A DNA stretch of 64,000 nucleotides from Ministeria vibrans ATCC 50519. Its lineage: Eukaryota > Opisthokonta > Filasterea. A program made the position numbers and the translations under genes. The stretch covers positions 18,766-82,765 of the forward strand of contig CALSCP010001275.1 in the NCBI GenBank assembly GCA_943704425.1, in the 5' to 3' direction. Under the pieces are notes generated by a model, which was not told the origin of the DNA, made no database searches, and was given only the letters and a program-made list of their open reading frames with translations. Below, one piece after another: positions 12,001-32,029 of this stretch; position 1 is the first letter of the stretch; each line of letters begins with the position of its first letter.

Positions 12001-15000
12001 TGCTGTCTCCTCCACCACGCGAGTCTTACCAATGCCAGGCGGGCCCTCCAAGAGCAGGGGTGCATCGCCCAGGATAGCAATGCCAATGCGCGAGAGGTTG
12101 GCAATAAAGGTGGGTGTGGTGCAAACAGAGAGACGGGCATTGGCCAACTGCGTGGCGCGTGTGTCGACATCCCAGGCGCCCGCATGGTCGTCGGGAAGAA
12201 TGGGATTCTGCGAGGAAAAGAGGGGGACCTGTTCCTCATCGAATCGTGAGTCGTACTTGTCGTTAGCGGCGGCGTCATCGTCACCGCCACCACCACCACC
12301 GCCGGGTATGGTAAAGTTATCTGGGAGTGTTGGGCGAACCACAATGCCCGAGTAATGGAGACGGAAAAAGCCGTTGCGGAGGACCTGAACAGGGTTGTTG
12401 AGGTCGTCGATAGAAGTGTCAGAACCAGCTTTAGGAGGTCTGAAGATGCGCAGGGAGGCAGGGGGTGGCGGTGTAGTCTCTTCATGCTCGTAGAGCTTTT
12501 TCCACCATTCGTCAATGACGCGCTCCTGCTCGTCAATCGTGAACTCATCAAAGAAGAAGGACTTGAGTGCAATGAGCACACGATCAGCAAGCGGGACGTG
12601 TGGTGGGCAGGCGACGATGAAGTCGGCGGAGCGGAACAGCTGATGAATGTCTGGGGAGCGACCAAGTGCAGGCTTCTGCGCACGGAGTGAGCGACGCAGA
12701 CCGTTTGGGTCGAATAGTTGATGCAGTGACTCGTTGAGCTCTTCGGCGGGAGGTGTCGGGCGCAAACGACGGTTTAAATCGGCGCGGACAAGTTTCTTGA
12801 CGTCTGGCTCGCCGTACTCGGTCGTAGAGATAACGGTGAAACGCGAGAGAGTCGCTGGACTCACTTTGATTGGCTGTGCGGCGGAGGCACGATGAATGGA
12901 GGCAAATACCTGAAAGCCAGGAAGAATATGCAAACCTGTGGCGTCACTGGTGATGTTCTCGGTGACGTTCAGCGACGGATCTGGCTCGAGCAGAGAATTG
13001 AGGCGTTCCGTGACAGCCTGGCTTGGCGAGTCAAAGTCTTCAAGGAACAGCAACTGCGCCTTTTGTGCCGCAACCGTCACAGGTCCTGCGCGGAAGCGAA
13101 ACGACGGTTGTGTCGCATCACGGCAGCTGCCAATCGCCTCGCGCGACCACTCAAGCTCCTCTAACAGGCTACAGAGCACAGCATCTTGGGGAAGCAGCTG
13201 TTGCAAGTTGCGCAAGTGGCTGCACACCTTGCTGATGTACTGAACAAGCTCGTCGGTGGCCGGGATGGGCGTGGATTCATCGGCAGTGTCCTTTGCGTTC
13301 GGCAGCAAGGCGTCTTGGAAGAGTTGCGAAGTCATGATAGACGGTCCATCTGACGCGTTGCTGTCGTTGTCGCCTTCCGAATCGTACAGCAACGAAGAGT
13401 GAGCAGCTTCAACCGACGACAAAGGCACTGCAGCTGCGTGGTTGTCGTCGTCGCTGTCTGACTCGTAGCGAGGAGGAGCAGGGGATAGGACAATCTTTTG
13501 GTCGTTGTCCGACTCGCAGTGGGTGGGGGCGGCGGCGGCGGAGGAATCGGCAGCGGGGGCAGTCACGTCTTGGTCGCTGTCTGATTCGTAGCGGGCAAAC
13601 AGATCAGCGGAGGAATCGACAGCGGGGGTAGCCACGTCTTCGTCGCTGTCTGAGTTGTAGCGGGCAGGGGGAGCAGTCATGGGATCAGTCGTGGAAGTAG
13701 GGAAAGAATTGACAGCAGATATAGCCACGTCTTCGTCGCTGTCTGATTCGTAGCGGGCAGGGGGAGCAGTCATGGGATCAGTCGTGGAAGTAGGGAAAGA
13801 ATTGACAGCAGATGTAGCCACGTCTTCGTCGCTATCCGAGTCGTAGCGAGCAGGGAGAGGCGTAGTCTGGGGTGGACTCTCTCGAGTGACGAACACGTTG
13901 ACGTCGTCATCTTCGGATTCATCTTCATCGTCCGTGTCAATGATGTCAACCACCTTGGTGCCCACACGATTTTCCGGCAGCAAAAAGTCATCGGAGGCGC
14001 GCAGATCGTCCATGTTGATGCCACTGCCATAGTGAGCTTCGGGTACGATTGCGTCGACAAGAAGCGCCGCTGCGTCCATAGCAATGCTCTCCTCTTCCTG
14101 TTCTCGTTCCATGGCACGCATCCGCTCTTGTTTTTTCACGTCCTTTGCGCGCTGATCCATGGCATATAAGAAGGTAGTGGCCGTGGTCTCCAACAGACGT
14201 GTGCTCTCATTGGCATGTTGTCGAGCAATGGTAGTTGACTCGCTATTGAGCGCCCCTGTTGTGCGTTCGACCAATAGATGCACGCGGTCGCACGCGGCCG
14301 ACGCAAGAGGGTGCACTCCCTTGACAATGTCACGGAAGGCAATTGGACGAATCTCGCCCACCAGGTCACTTGTCTCCGTGTCAGGCGTGAGAAAAAGCTT
14401 GACCAGTTGCTCCGAGGCACCGTAGAGCTCACAGAAGGCGCGAACCAATGTAGTCTTGAATGACGTAGGACCAATGATGAGAACAGGTTCACGAAAGTGC
14501 ACCGCAAGACACAGCTGCGCCAGGGACTCGCGAAAGTTGGCAGGGAGATCGCCAAAGTGAGCCAGAAGCGTTGATTGACGCAGGCGCTCATTCACAGTGC
14601 CGGTGACGGGTAGGTGTGCATCGAGTTGAATGGATTGGCTACTGAGACTGCAGTGCAGCGTTTCGTCGTCAAAAACCAACGAGTGTAGCGAGCCGTTTGA
14701 AAGAAGATGGTCAATAGTGTCCCAACCGTCGACCTTCTTAAACGCGTTCAATAGGCACTTGTAGCCCGACGAGTCGCGAGTGTAGCGACCCGACAGAAGC
14801 GCAAATCCAACAACATGCCAGGGGGCGTCGGTAAAAGCGGCCTTGCGACGAATCCACTTCATCAACTCGCGCATTGTAATCCGCTGGGGTGTGGCACGCA
14901 GGTTGTGGTACAGTTGAGCAAGACGATCGGCGTCCTCGTCGGCAATGCGGACGTTGACACGGGCGTCGTGTCGGCGTTGAATGATGTCCGCCAGCTCGTC

Positions 15001-18000
15001 ACGAGGAAAGTCTGAAATTTGCACTTCAAGAAAGCGGTTGCGCAGCGCAATTGGCAAACGGTGGCGGTTGGCGTAAGACGCGTCGTTTTGGGTGGCAAAG
15101 AAGCGGAAGTTGGGGTGGACAAAGACCGTCTCGTTGGTAGTGGGCACAACAAGCGTGCGGTGACCCTCGAGCAGCGGAAAGAGGACGTTGAGGACGTCGG
15201 GCGGAGCCAGGTTGAGCTCGTCGGCCAAAAACCAGTGACCCTTCGAGAGGGCTGTCAACAATTTGCCTTCCTGGTAGATGAAGGAGCCGCCAACAGGCAT
15301 CCACGATCCAAAGAGGTCCTGCATCGTGATCGTGTCGGTGAAGTTGACGCGCTCAAGGCACGTGCCGCGTTCCAAGGCGAGAGCCTCAATGAGCGACGTC
15401 TTGCCCACAGCAGCGGGACCTTCAAGTAGAACAGCTGCGCCACTCAGGACACAGGCAAAGACACTTTCGGCTTGGGCAAGACGCGACCTGGTAAGAATGT
15501 GCTGACCTTGCCCGAGCGAAGTGTCTGGCAGGAGGGTCACACCGTCGGGTGAGCCACCATCACGACCGGAGGAAGGGAAGCACTGGCCAATAGCGCGGTG
15601 TAGCTGCGTTGTCTCTTGGACCTGCGATGGCGTCTCAGTCTTCATTTGCGAGTAGAATACCGTGTTGAAGGCAGACCAGAGGCACGCAACAAAGGTGCTG
15701 TCTGTGTTTGTGGAGCAAAGACGTGCCGACGTGTCAATAAGGCGCACGTAGTTGCGCATCGTGATGCTCGCTCCAGCTTTAGCGTGCAAGTTGTCCGAGA
15801 AAAAGGCATGCAAGCACTTGATGACCTTTTCGAGCAGCGCTCGATCTTGAGCCGGTAAATCCTCCGGCATGAGAGTTGTCGCAATGTCCATGATCTCTTG
15901 GTGGAAGACATTTGCGTCGTTGGGGTCGCGAGAGCGTTGTGGAGCGCTCATAAAGATGCTCGTGAATCGATTTGCAAGCGCGGGAGACAGCTCGTGACCA
16001 GAGGAGCCTACACCTGCCATGGCCGAGGCGCTTTTGTCGATGGGTGTCATAGTGGCAAAAAAAGCGTATCCACGGGCCTCCTCAAGAGCCTGATCATCGC
16101 CACGCTCAATAAGACGCAGCATCGTTGGCTGTTCGAGCAGTGGGTTGAGACGCTCGATGACGGTGCCCTCGGCCTGTGACAGATTGTCTAGCAACAGCCA
16201 CCGGCCGTCTTCGTAGGCGACGTGCACGGGCCCACGCTGCCACTCAATCTTGGCGTGGTCCGAGCCGGCGGCCGGCGCGAGCTGTCCGATGAGCTGCGAA
16301 GGCTCTGTCTCGGGTGTGAGCGAGTAGTGCTGCAGACCGGGTGAGAGAAGCCAAGCAAGAGCACGGACAAGGCAACTCTTGCCAGCACCCTCATCACCGA
16401 CGATGAGCACAGGCTGGGGAGTGCGCAGTGCATGAATCACCAGCTGACACACAGCACGGGCGGTCTGTGTAAACACAAACGGTGTGTCGGGTTGTTCCTT
16501 GTCCATGATGGCGCGCTGGAGAACGCGTGTGTCGCGGGGCAGGTCAAAAAACTTGCAAAAGATCTCCGCCACAGAGTTCTGGGCCGTTATGTGCCGGAAT
16601 CGGGACGCATACAGCGAAGCACCAAGCTTTGCCAACGGTAACGAGTTGGTCGAATCAGCGAGACATGCGGCGTGCGTTGCAGAGGAGGCCTCGTGCAGCC
16701 AACGCACCACCCACTCGTCTGTTGGCATGTAGAGACCGTGGCGCTCCACAAAATTGTCCGTTGAGACCATCTCGATGACACCTGCGTGACACGAGCGAAT
16801 CGATTCAAGCCAGTCGTCATTGTCGAGAAGCTTGCGCGCGACACCCTCGGTGTGGCTAATCTTGAAGTTCTTTGCTCCGTCGATGCGGTCGAGGACACAC
16901 GTCTTGATTGGGCGTGCCGTTGGATCCATCTTCGGGTCGCCGACTGAGAAGGTGGTGCGTGTCAGCTGGAGCGGAATGTGCGTTCGCTTTTTCGTAGGGT
17001 GCAGGATGGGTTGGAGGAGTTGAGGCGCACTCCACTTGAACGACTTGTGCCAGGCACTGCACAGGAGGAGACCAAGAGCGGAGCGACCCTCGCCACGGAA
17101 TCGAGCCCCATAGATGGCCCAAGCCTGAGCGGCAAGTGTCTTGTGCAACAGCGGGTCATCAAGTATCTCTGGCGCGTTGTTGGCCGCCTCGACAACGTGC
17201 GCAGTCCACTTGAGCAGCTCACGAATAGACACATCGGCGTACGCGGCGCGCTCAACAAAGGGCTCGGTCTTGCTGCGCAGCTTGTTGGCAATGGCGGCGT
17301 GTAGGCGTTGCATGATGCGGGCGAGATGCAAAGCACGCTCTTTGGGCAACTTGTCCGACTCAAGTTTGCTGGCAACGATGGAAGTCCACTCATCGGACTG
17401 AAAGAAAAGAAGAAGTAACGTATAAAAGAATACAATTTCAAGGGAATAAGGAGTAATAATAATAATAATAAAATAAAATAATATAATACCGGTAGTTCCT
17501 CGAAGATGATGGGTGTGAAGCGATCGAGGAAGGAGCGTGAGAGAGGTTCGCGAGCGCCCTTGAAAAAGCCAGCGTTGGGGTTCTGTGCGGCAAAAAGACG
17601 GAAGTTGGGGTGCATCGTGACGGTCTTGAAAGGCTGCTGAGCGTCGGACGAATCGTAGTAGTTGAGATCGCCAGTGTCGAGGGCAGCCTCAATGCAGTGT
17701 AAAACGTCGTCGGGAGCAAGGTTGCACTCGTCGAGGAGGAGAAAGTCGCCGTTTTCAAAGGCAAGCGTAAAGTCACTCTTGCTAAACTGGAAGGTGGGAC
17801 CGGAAGACGACGCGCTAGCCTTAAGCTCAAGACGGCCTATGAGGTCGTCGATGGTCATGCGAGAGCTCATATTGGTGCGGCGCATAGTCATGTTACGCTC
17901 GTCGGCGGCCGCCATGATGATTCGTGACTTGCCCACACCGGTGGGGCCCTCGAGGAGAACGGGACCGCTCCGATCGACAGCGTCAAGAATCTTGTCGAGA

Positions 18001-20453
18001 TTGTGACGCGTCGTTGGGGTGAGGACAAGACCCTTGTTGTCGACAGAGGGTGTCTGGGTGCTCGTGGACGTCGCGTTGAGATCATCTTTGGTGAGAATGT
18101 CAGAGAGGCACCGGCGAAGTAGGGGTCCCGCGTCGATTTTCATGAGGGTGGCATGCTTCAAGACCGCCGCGAGGGCACGGAGGTCCTTTTCATTGACAGT
18201 ATGGCGATGGCGACGCCTTGAGGCGTTGGTCGCGGACGACGTGTGATCTGCATCGCTCAGAAACGTGTTGCTGCCACTGATGGAGGAGGAGGGGGATAAG
18301 GAAGGCCCACTGTCGAAAACGGACACTTCGACATCGCGAGGCTGATTGCTCATGTCACCAAGAGACTCAATGAGCACGGCCGTATTGTCGTCGTTAAAGG
18401 AGAGAGTGATGGCGAGGAGACGAGCAGAGGCCGTGACAACCGTAGGCTGCGAGTCTGCAATGTGCGTGAGCAGAACACGGGTGTGTGGAAGAAGCGCGAC
18501 ACAAAGTGGCTCGCGCAGGGAGGCGTCGGCGAGGATCGAGGCGACGCTGTCAAGCAGGGCACCGAGCGACTCTTGTGGCGAGTGGAGCACGACGGAAGTA
18601 ACAAAGTGCTCAAGAGAGCGCAGGTGAGCGTCGGCCTTGTGTGCAAGGGCAAGAGCGAGGGCGTGGAAGTTGCCGCGACGCTGAATCCATTTCGATTTGA
18701 CCAAGGGAGACGAGCCTACAACGTACGAAGCGAAATCGTTGATGATGGTTGATGGCGTGGAAATGCTCGGGGAGGCCACTAGAGTAGCAAGGATAGCAAT
18801 GGAAGCATCGCACTCAAGAGAGACGTTTGAAAACAACAGGGGGATGACGGCGTCGTTCTCGAGGATGGCGGTTGCGATCGGAGCAGGTGCACTAGTGATT
18901 AACTGGGCGAGGCAGTCAAGGAGCTCGCGTGGGGGCACAGCGGAGCGTAGCAGCACAGTGAGAATGTGTGGCACAGCCGAGGCAGCGTGGGAGGGTGCGC
19001 GGGCCAGCGTAAGTACCGCGCTGTGCGTGCACGCCTCAACAAGGGTACGGTTGGCAAGCGTTTCGGAAGCAGCCGGAACACTGGCAGCCCAGGTGGCAAT
19101 AGAGAGGAGGAACGAGGGTTCTGGATGTTCACCGAGGTACTTGAGGCACACGATAGCATCGTCAACAAGAGTGCCAGGGTCGAATTCGTCCTGGGTTTCA
19201 GCAGAGGGGTCTTGACTGCCGTGGAGAAGATCCAGAAGGGTACGAGGGGCGATTGGAATGGAAGACACCTTGGGGTTGGCGTCAAGAAGGGCACGACAGA
19301 GGCGCACAAGCGTCGCTTGAGTGGTCGGAGAAATGTCGGCGCACCAAGTGCTAAGGGACTCCAAAGTCTTGGTGGCAAACAAAGGCAGCTTGGCAAAGCG
19401 TGCAATGGCAACGTGAGTGACGCACCGACAGATGCTATCTGTGTGTGTGTCGGACTCGAGCGCCAGGCCAATGAGCGAGTCGAGGAACAGTTCCGGGAAG
19501 TTGTAATGTGCCGTGAGATCGTCGTCACACTCTAGTGGCTCGAGCCACGCAACGAGGGCAAGAAACAGGCCCTTGTGACAAGTGTCGACGACGACACGAA
19601 TGAGTTGGCGGAAACGGGCGCAGATGTGGTCTGGATGGTGCGTAAACAAAGCCGAAGCGTGTATCGTAGTGAGACGGCGGAGGATTTTTGACATCTCGGC
19701 AGCTGGGAGCGCTGCTGCCACATCCGAATTGTGCTGCAAGATGTGCTGGAGGAGCTCTCGAGCGCGCTCACTACGCGCACGGACGCCCTGACCACCATCG
19801 TGGAGCTGTGTGCGACTGAGTGGCTCGTCGGAGCAGCGGTCGTGCCACAGGACACGCTTGACGTGAACGTCGGCAGGAATCGAGACCTCATTGGCAAAAT
19901 CGCGGTGCGTATCACTTGTATCGGCTCTGGCGATAGTGAGTGGCGCGAAAAAACGGAACAGAATGCACTTGAGATATTCCGTCCCAAGCGTTGCAACTTG
20001 GTCCAAGACATCGTTGTCGAGGAGAAGGCTGACGGCGGCGTCGACGTGTCGCGAGCGAACATTCGGCTGGTCGAGGAGCTTGACGACGCGCTTGAGGACC
20101 TTCTTCTCGGGCGCGTACTTGAAGTCGTAGAGAAGACCACGGTCAATGAGCGCAGCGATTTTGACTTGATCGTAGCTCTCGTGTTGACGCAAGCGAACGA
20201 CAAGAGCATTGAGAAGACACACGAGCTGTCCAACGTAGTCGGAGTTGGTACTCTCGGTGATGAGGTGGTACAGGAGCGACGGCGAGCTTGCGTCGTCGGC
20301 GAGCAGCTTTGTCTTGAACAGCGCTTTGGCGATGCGACGCGTTGTGTCGAGATCTGCGCTGAGAACAAAGTCGATGGCACTCTCTAGCGAGACGCTCGAA
20401 GCATGGTTGGACGCCATCCGACGCATGGCCGTGATTACTCTGTCTTTATCCAT
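1..20453 (-). CDS. Giant six-module AAA+ ATPase (midasin/dynein-related AAA_5 type) with C-terminal Ig/ASH-like repeats, 3' partial
   Basis: Two exons: 20453-17490 (988 codons) and 17397-1, separated by a 92-bp GT-AG intron; the second exon stays open to the window edge, giving at least 6787 residues. I chose ATG 20453 because upstream in-frame sequence is only a (CT)n repeat. Residues 1-800 are helical and resemble ARM repeats. Six Walker A motifs follow: GPTGVGKS (836-843), GDEGAGKS (1322), GPAAVGKT (1648), GPTSFKTT (1964, degenerate), GPPGIGKT (2773), GPTASAKT (3129). Walker B is intact in modules 1, 3 and 5 (LLDECNLAPDD, LADELNLAPPD, LFDELNLAPPD) and altered in 2, 4 and 6. Residues about 3400-6440 are mostly helical, with coiled coil encoded near 4980-4620. 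Three beta-rich ASH-like repeats are encoded at 1020-57. Six AAA modules followed by a long helical part recalls midasin, but a MIDAS domain is not seen and the Ig-like end is unlike it. Function is unknown; remodelling of a large complex, perhaps ciliary, is inference. Confidence 0.85.
13681..13866 (-). repeat. 93-bp tandem coding repeat in AAA module 4 insert
   Basis: Two near-identical direct copies (13681-13773 and 13774-13866) encode a 31-residue unit containing YDSDSDEDVA and a Ser/Thr/Pro stretch. More diverged YxSDSDxD units continue to about 13390. They lie in the acidic insert between Walker A (residue 1964) and Walker B (about residue 2440) of the fourth AAA module of the giant protein. 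Confidence 0.9.
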
Positions 20454-20456
20454 GTC

Positions 20457-20459
<3 letters not shown>

Positions 20460-20545
<86 letters not shown>
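20460..20545. repeat. (GA)43 microsatellite in a divergent promoter
   Basis: An uninterrupted GA run of 86 bp lies 6 bp upstream of the giant AAA gene ATG (20453, minus) and 225 bp upstream of the formin ATG (20770, plus). On the minus strand it is a CT-rich leader. The remaining 20546-20769 is AT-rich with no other gene. Confidence 0.95.
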
Positions 20546-20549
<4 letters not shown>

Positions 20550-20769
20550 AGAGAAGATAGTACAAGTCACAGAAACAACAACAAACGTTACTTACGACAA
20601 TGAGAGGCACCGCAGGCGGCCGAAACGCTGCCATCACATTAGTCAAGCCAATCACTAACGTAAATAACACCAGGCAAGTCTTCATTGGGAACAAAATTCT
20701 GAATCATTATAATTATTTTTGTTTATTTTGTTTACTTTAAGTTTTAACACACATATTTTTTCTTCTTCT

Positions 20770-27880
<7,111 letters not shown>

Positions 27881-28203
27881 TTACTTTTTTTTTCGCGTTG
27901 TACTCTATTATTTTCATTTTCATTTTTCCTAATTAAAAGCGTCTCCTTTGATTTTGGTCAGTATTTGAGTATTACATGAAGAAAGAACAACATAGTGGAG
28001 ATGAAAATAATAAAGAAGGGACATAAGAAAGAAAGTTCTCGAACTTCCTTGACAGATAATACAGGCAGCCAGGCAGGAGCCAATAAGGGTATTGCGTGCT
28101 CAACACGGGCAGCCTCGACAGCTTGTACGAGCATGGTTCCTTTTTTCTTTGGTCTGATCTCAATTTTAATTAATCATTTTTTTTTGTCTCTTTGTATCAC
28201 AGC

Positions 28204-30636
28204 ATGGACACGCAAGGTGACCTCCTCGTGTTCCCACTGAAGAAGACGCCCCCCGTCGACTTTGCGGGACCCCTCGGACGGCACATCCAGGCGACGTATC
28301 ACACGTCACCGGACGAATACCTCAACGAGTTCAAGCGACTCGACCGTCTGCGTCTCGATGCCACCCAAGCGGCGTCGTCCACATCGGAGACGACGCGCAC
28401 AGTAAGTTTGCTGTCCATCTGTCTGATGCGTCGCCAGGGCTCGTCCTGGAGCGTGTTTTGGGGCTGGTGATACGACACCAACACGACATCGCCTCACACC
28501 CACACACACACACACACACTCACACTCTCTCCTCTTCCACCTTGCCCCGTCTAGGCGACCCTCGAGTACTTTTGTCAGCTTGAACGGCTCTCGCTGCGCT
28601 TTCCCTTGACGTCCGCCTGGTCCGACGAGGACATCAAGCTTGACTTCTACTGGAGCGATGCTTTTCAAGTGACGACTGAGGTGAAAAAAATACTGTGATT
28701 TCCCCTCTCTCTGGCGTTTTCCTCCTCTTACAACACTGTGTCATATGTAGGTGCACCAGCGAGCATTGGCGTTTGAAAAGGCGGGAGTTCTCTTCAATTT
28801 GGCGGCGCAGTTTGCCAACGGTGCTCAGCAACAGTCGCGACACGAAGAATCGGGTGCCAAGGAGGCATGCAAGTTGCTTCAGACGGCGCTCGGGGTGCTT
28901 AAGTACATGCGTGATACCTTTGTTAATGCGCCCACGGCCGACATGAGCAACAACATGCTCAACTTTTTGTATGCTCTGGTCGAGGCGCAGGCACAGCAGT
29001 GCTACTACGAGAAGGGTGCCATTAGCAAGGTGAAGACGTCTGTGCTGGCGGGTCTGGCCAAGGCCTCAGCGCAACTCTATGACGAAGCAGTTCAGCTAAG
29101 TGTGTCGGAAGACATCGCCGGAGTACTGCCGCTGCATTGGTCGGCGACGCTGCAGGCCAAGCACAAGCATATGCTTTCGCTGATGCACTCTCACCTGGGA
29201 ACCTGTGCCGACGAGTCTGACGGCTATGGCGTGGCCGTGGCGCGCTACCGTGCTTCCGCTGCGTGTGCTGCCAAGGCTCTACAGCTCTGCTCGCCCAAAG
29301 ATCGTCGCATCAAGGTCCCCACGGGGGTCTCTGAGCTGATCCAGCTGAACAAGTTCTCGGTGGACAAGACACTTGCGCGAGCCGCCAAGGACAACTCGAC
29401 GATCTACAACGAACTAGTGCCCACTCTCGAGTCGCTCGAGGCCACCGACACGACGCCCGCACACAAACTCGTTCAAATTGTCACGCTTCAGTCGCACCTC
29501 GATGCTCACCAGGGCGCTCCCGACATCTTCCAGCGGCTCATTCCTCTCCATGCTGTCATGGGCGGCTCGCTCTACTCCGACATGAAGGACCGTCTTGCAC
29601 GCGACCTCAATGCCGAAATGGCGCTGCACGAACGCCAGCTGAGTGATACACTGCACAAAATGGGACTGCCCGAGGCGTTGCATGCGGTTGAACGGCCTCA
29701 TCAGATGCCGCGTGTACCTAGTGAGGTGGCACGCGCCGCTACCCAGGTGCGTGCAGGCAACGGACTTGCAGGTGTCACCACGGCTCGTCAGATGGTCGTG
29801 CAGATGAGCGAGCGTACTCAGGAGGCGCTGGCGGCGTTGCGAGTGCGTTGCGAAACAGCCGCTCTCGCGTTCTCTGATGACGTGGTTGCGACAGTGCTTG
29901 CGGACACGGTGCGCTTTGAGGAGGCACGGCGTCAAGCCAAGGCGTCCGACGAGCGACTGGCCGGACTGATGCACGAGTGGATGGACGACTTGTCGGCATT
30001 GAGCGCACCCGACGAAAGTCTGCTTATTGGGCGTTTTCCGCACGAGTCGCTGCTTGACACAATGCCGGCGGACGCCGAGGCTGTCGCTCGATTGCGCAGC
30101 GTCCTAGCAGACGTCGACACGCTGAAACGCGAACGTAGTGCCATTGCAGACCAATTGCGTGTAAAAATGCTCACGGACGACGTCCAGGGTCTTATTGTCG
30201 AGTGCGGTGGCGACGAGGGTCGCATGAAGACATTGTTTGACCACGAAATTCGCAAGTTTGATTCCTTTGTTGCCCGTTTTGCAGCCAACGTGCAGCAACA
30301 GCGTGCCCTTCTTACACGACTGGCGCAGGAGAATGCGCGTTTTGTGGCGTCACAGGCACCGAGCATGGATCGTGCCGACGAGCGTGCAGCTGCCACGAAG
30401 CGGCTGCTTGCGGCCGCGCGCCACTTTGACGAGCTGACAAAGAAACTCAATGAAGGGGTGGAGTTTTATTGCAAGCTTGACGAGGCTGTCGGGCGGCTCA
30501 AAGAGAAGCTCAGCGAGCACGAAGAGCGCAAGGAACGCGAAGCGGAGGCACGGGCGCGTGCTGAGGCAGTGCACGCGGAGGAGGAAGAGGAGCGACAGCA
30601 GCAGCAGCAGCAACAGCAGCAACAACAACAGCAGCA

Positions 30637-30681
<45 letters not shown>

Positions 30682-31992
30682 GCAACAGCAGCAGCAGCAG
30701 CAGCAACAACAACTGGAGCGAGCACAAAGGGAAAGTGAAGAGGCGCGATTGAGAACGGAGCGAGAAGCAGCTGTCTCAGTGGCAATGGTACCGCCACTTA
30801 CCCTGGGTGAGGTTGCCACTCCCTCTGCGCCCGATCGTTCGGTGCCTCCGTCGCCTGATTATGCTGGAGCTGCACCATCATTCCGCCCGGCTCCTCGGCC
30901 GCCCATGGCTGGGGCTGGGGCTGTCGTTGTTGGTGGAGCCGGCTCAATGACTGGTGGCGCGGTTTTGCCACCGTCGCCTGCAGTCGATGCCTGGGCGCAG
31001 TTTAAGGCACACCAAGAGCGCATTGCGTCTGAGCTACGACAGCAAGAGCAGCAGCGTGACAAGCAGCAAGGGCGCGGAAGTGGGGCTGAGACTGTGAGTT
31101 TGAGCGCGAGCGCTGCGAGTGGTGGGGGTTGGGATCGAGAGACACAGGAGAAGCGCGCACAGGCTCTGGCCGAGCAGCATCGCGCGGCAGAAGAGGAGAG
31201 GCGACAGCAACCACCCCAAGTCTCTCCAGTACCCCAAGTGGTTCCTGCGGAATCACATTCACCCTCTGGGATGGTACCGCCCGGGACGCAAGCGCCAGTG
31301 GATGTGGCAGAGCAGCAGCGGCTGGACGATGAATGGCAGCGACACATGCCGTGGAAATTGCATCAGCAGCAGCAACAACAACAGGAAATTGAAGGAGAGC
31401 AGCAGGGGCGGGTGGAGGAGCAACTGCGAGTGGCGCGAGAGGATCACGAACGACAGCGATTGGAAATAGAGAAGCAGCAACGAGTGTTGGCAGAGCAGTT
31501 GCGCGCGGTGGCGGAGCAGGAGCAGCAACGACAGGAAGAGCATCGTCGGTTGATGATCGAGGAGCAGGCGCGACTGGAGCAGCAGCGACGGGCGTTGGAG
31601 GAGCAGGCACGGCAGGAGGCACAGCGAAGGTCAGTCGAGGAACAGGCACGAATGGAGCAGCAGCGACGGATGGCAGAGGAGCTTGCACGACTGGAGCAGC
31701 AGCGGAGGGCGATGGAGGAACAGACGCGACAAGAAGCACATCGAAGGGCAATGGAAGAACAAGCTCGAATGGAGCAGGCGCGGAGGGCGATGGAAGACCA
31801 GGCACGACAGGAGGCACAACGAAAGGCAATGGAGGAGCAAGCGAGACAACAACAGCAACAACAACAACAACAACAAGAACAACAGCAGCGACAACAACAA
31901 CAACAACAACAACTACAACAGCAGCAGCAGGAGCAGCAACGACGCGCTATGGAAGAACAGGGGCGATTGGAGCAGGAGCGACAACAGCAGCT

Positions 31993-32029
<37 letters not shown>

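Noticed and set aside
20454-20570. Upstream ATG at 20570 as start of the giant gene
   Set aside because: It would add only a Ser-Leu run encoded by the (GA)n tract; ATG 20453 directly precedes normal coding sequence.
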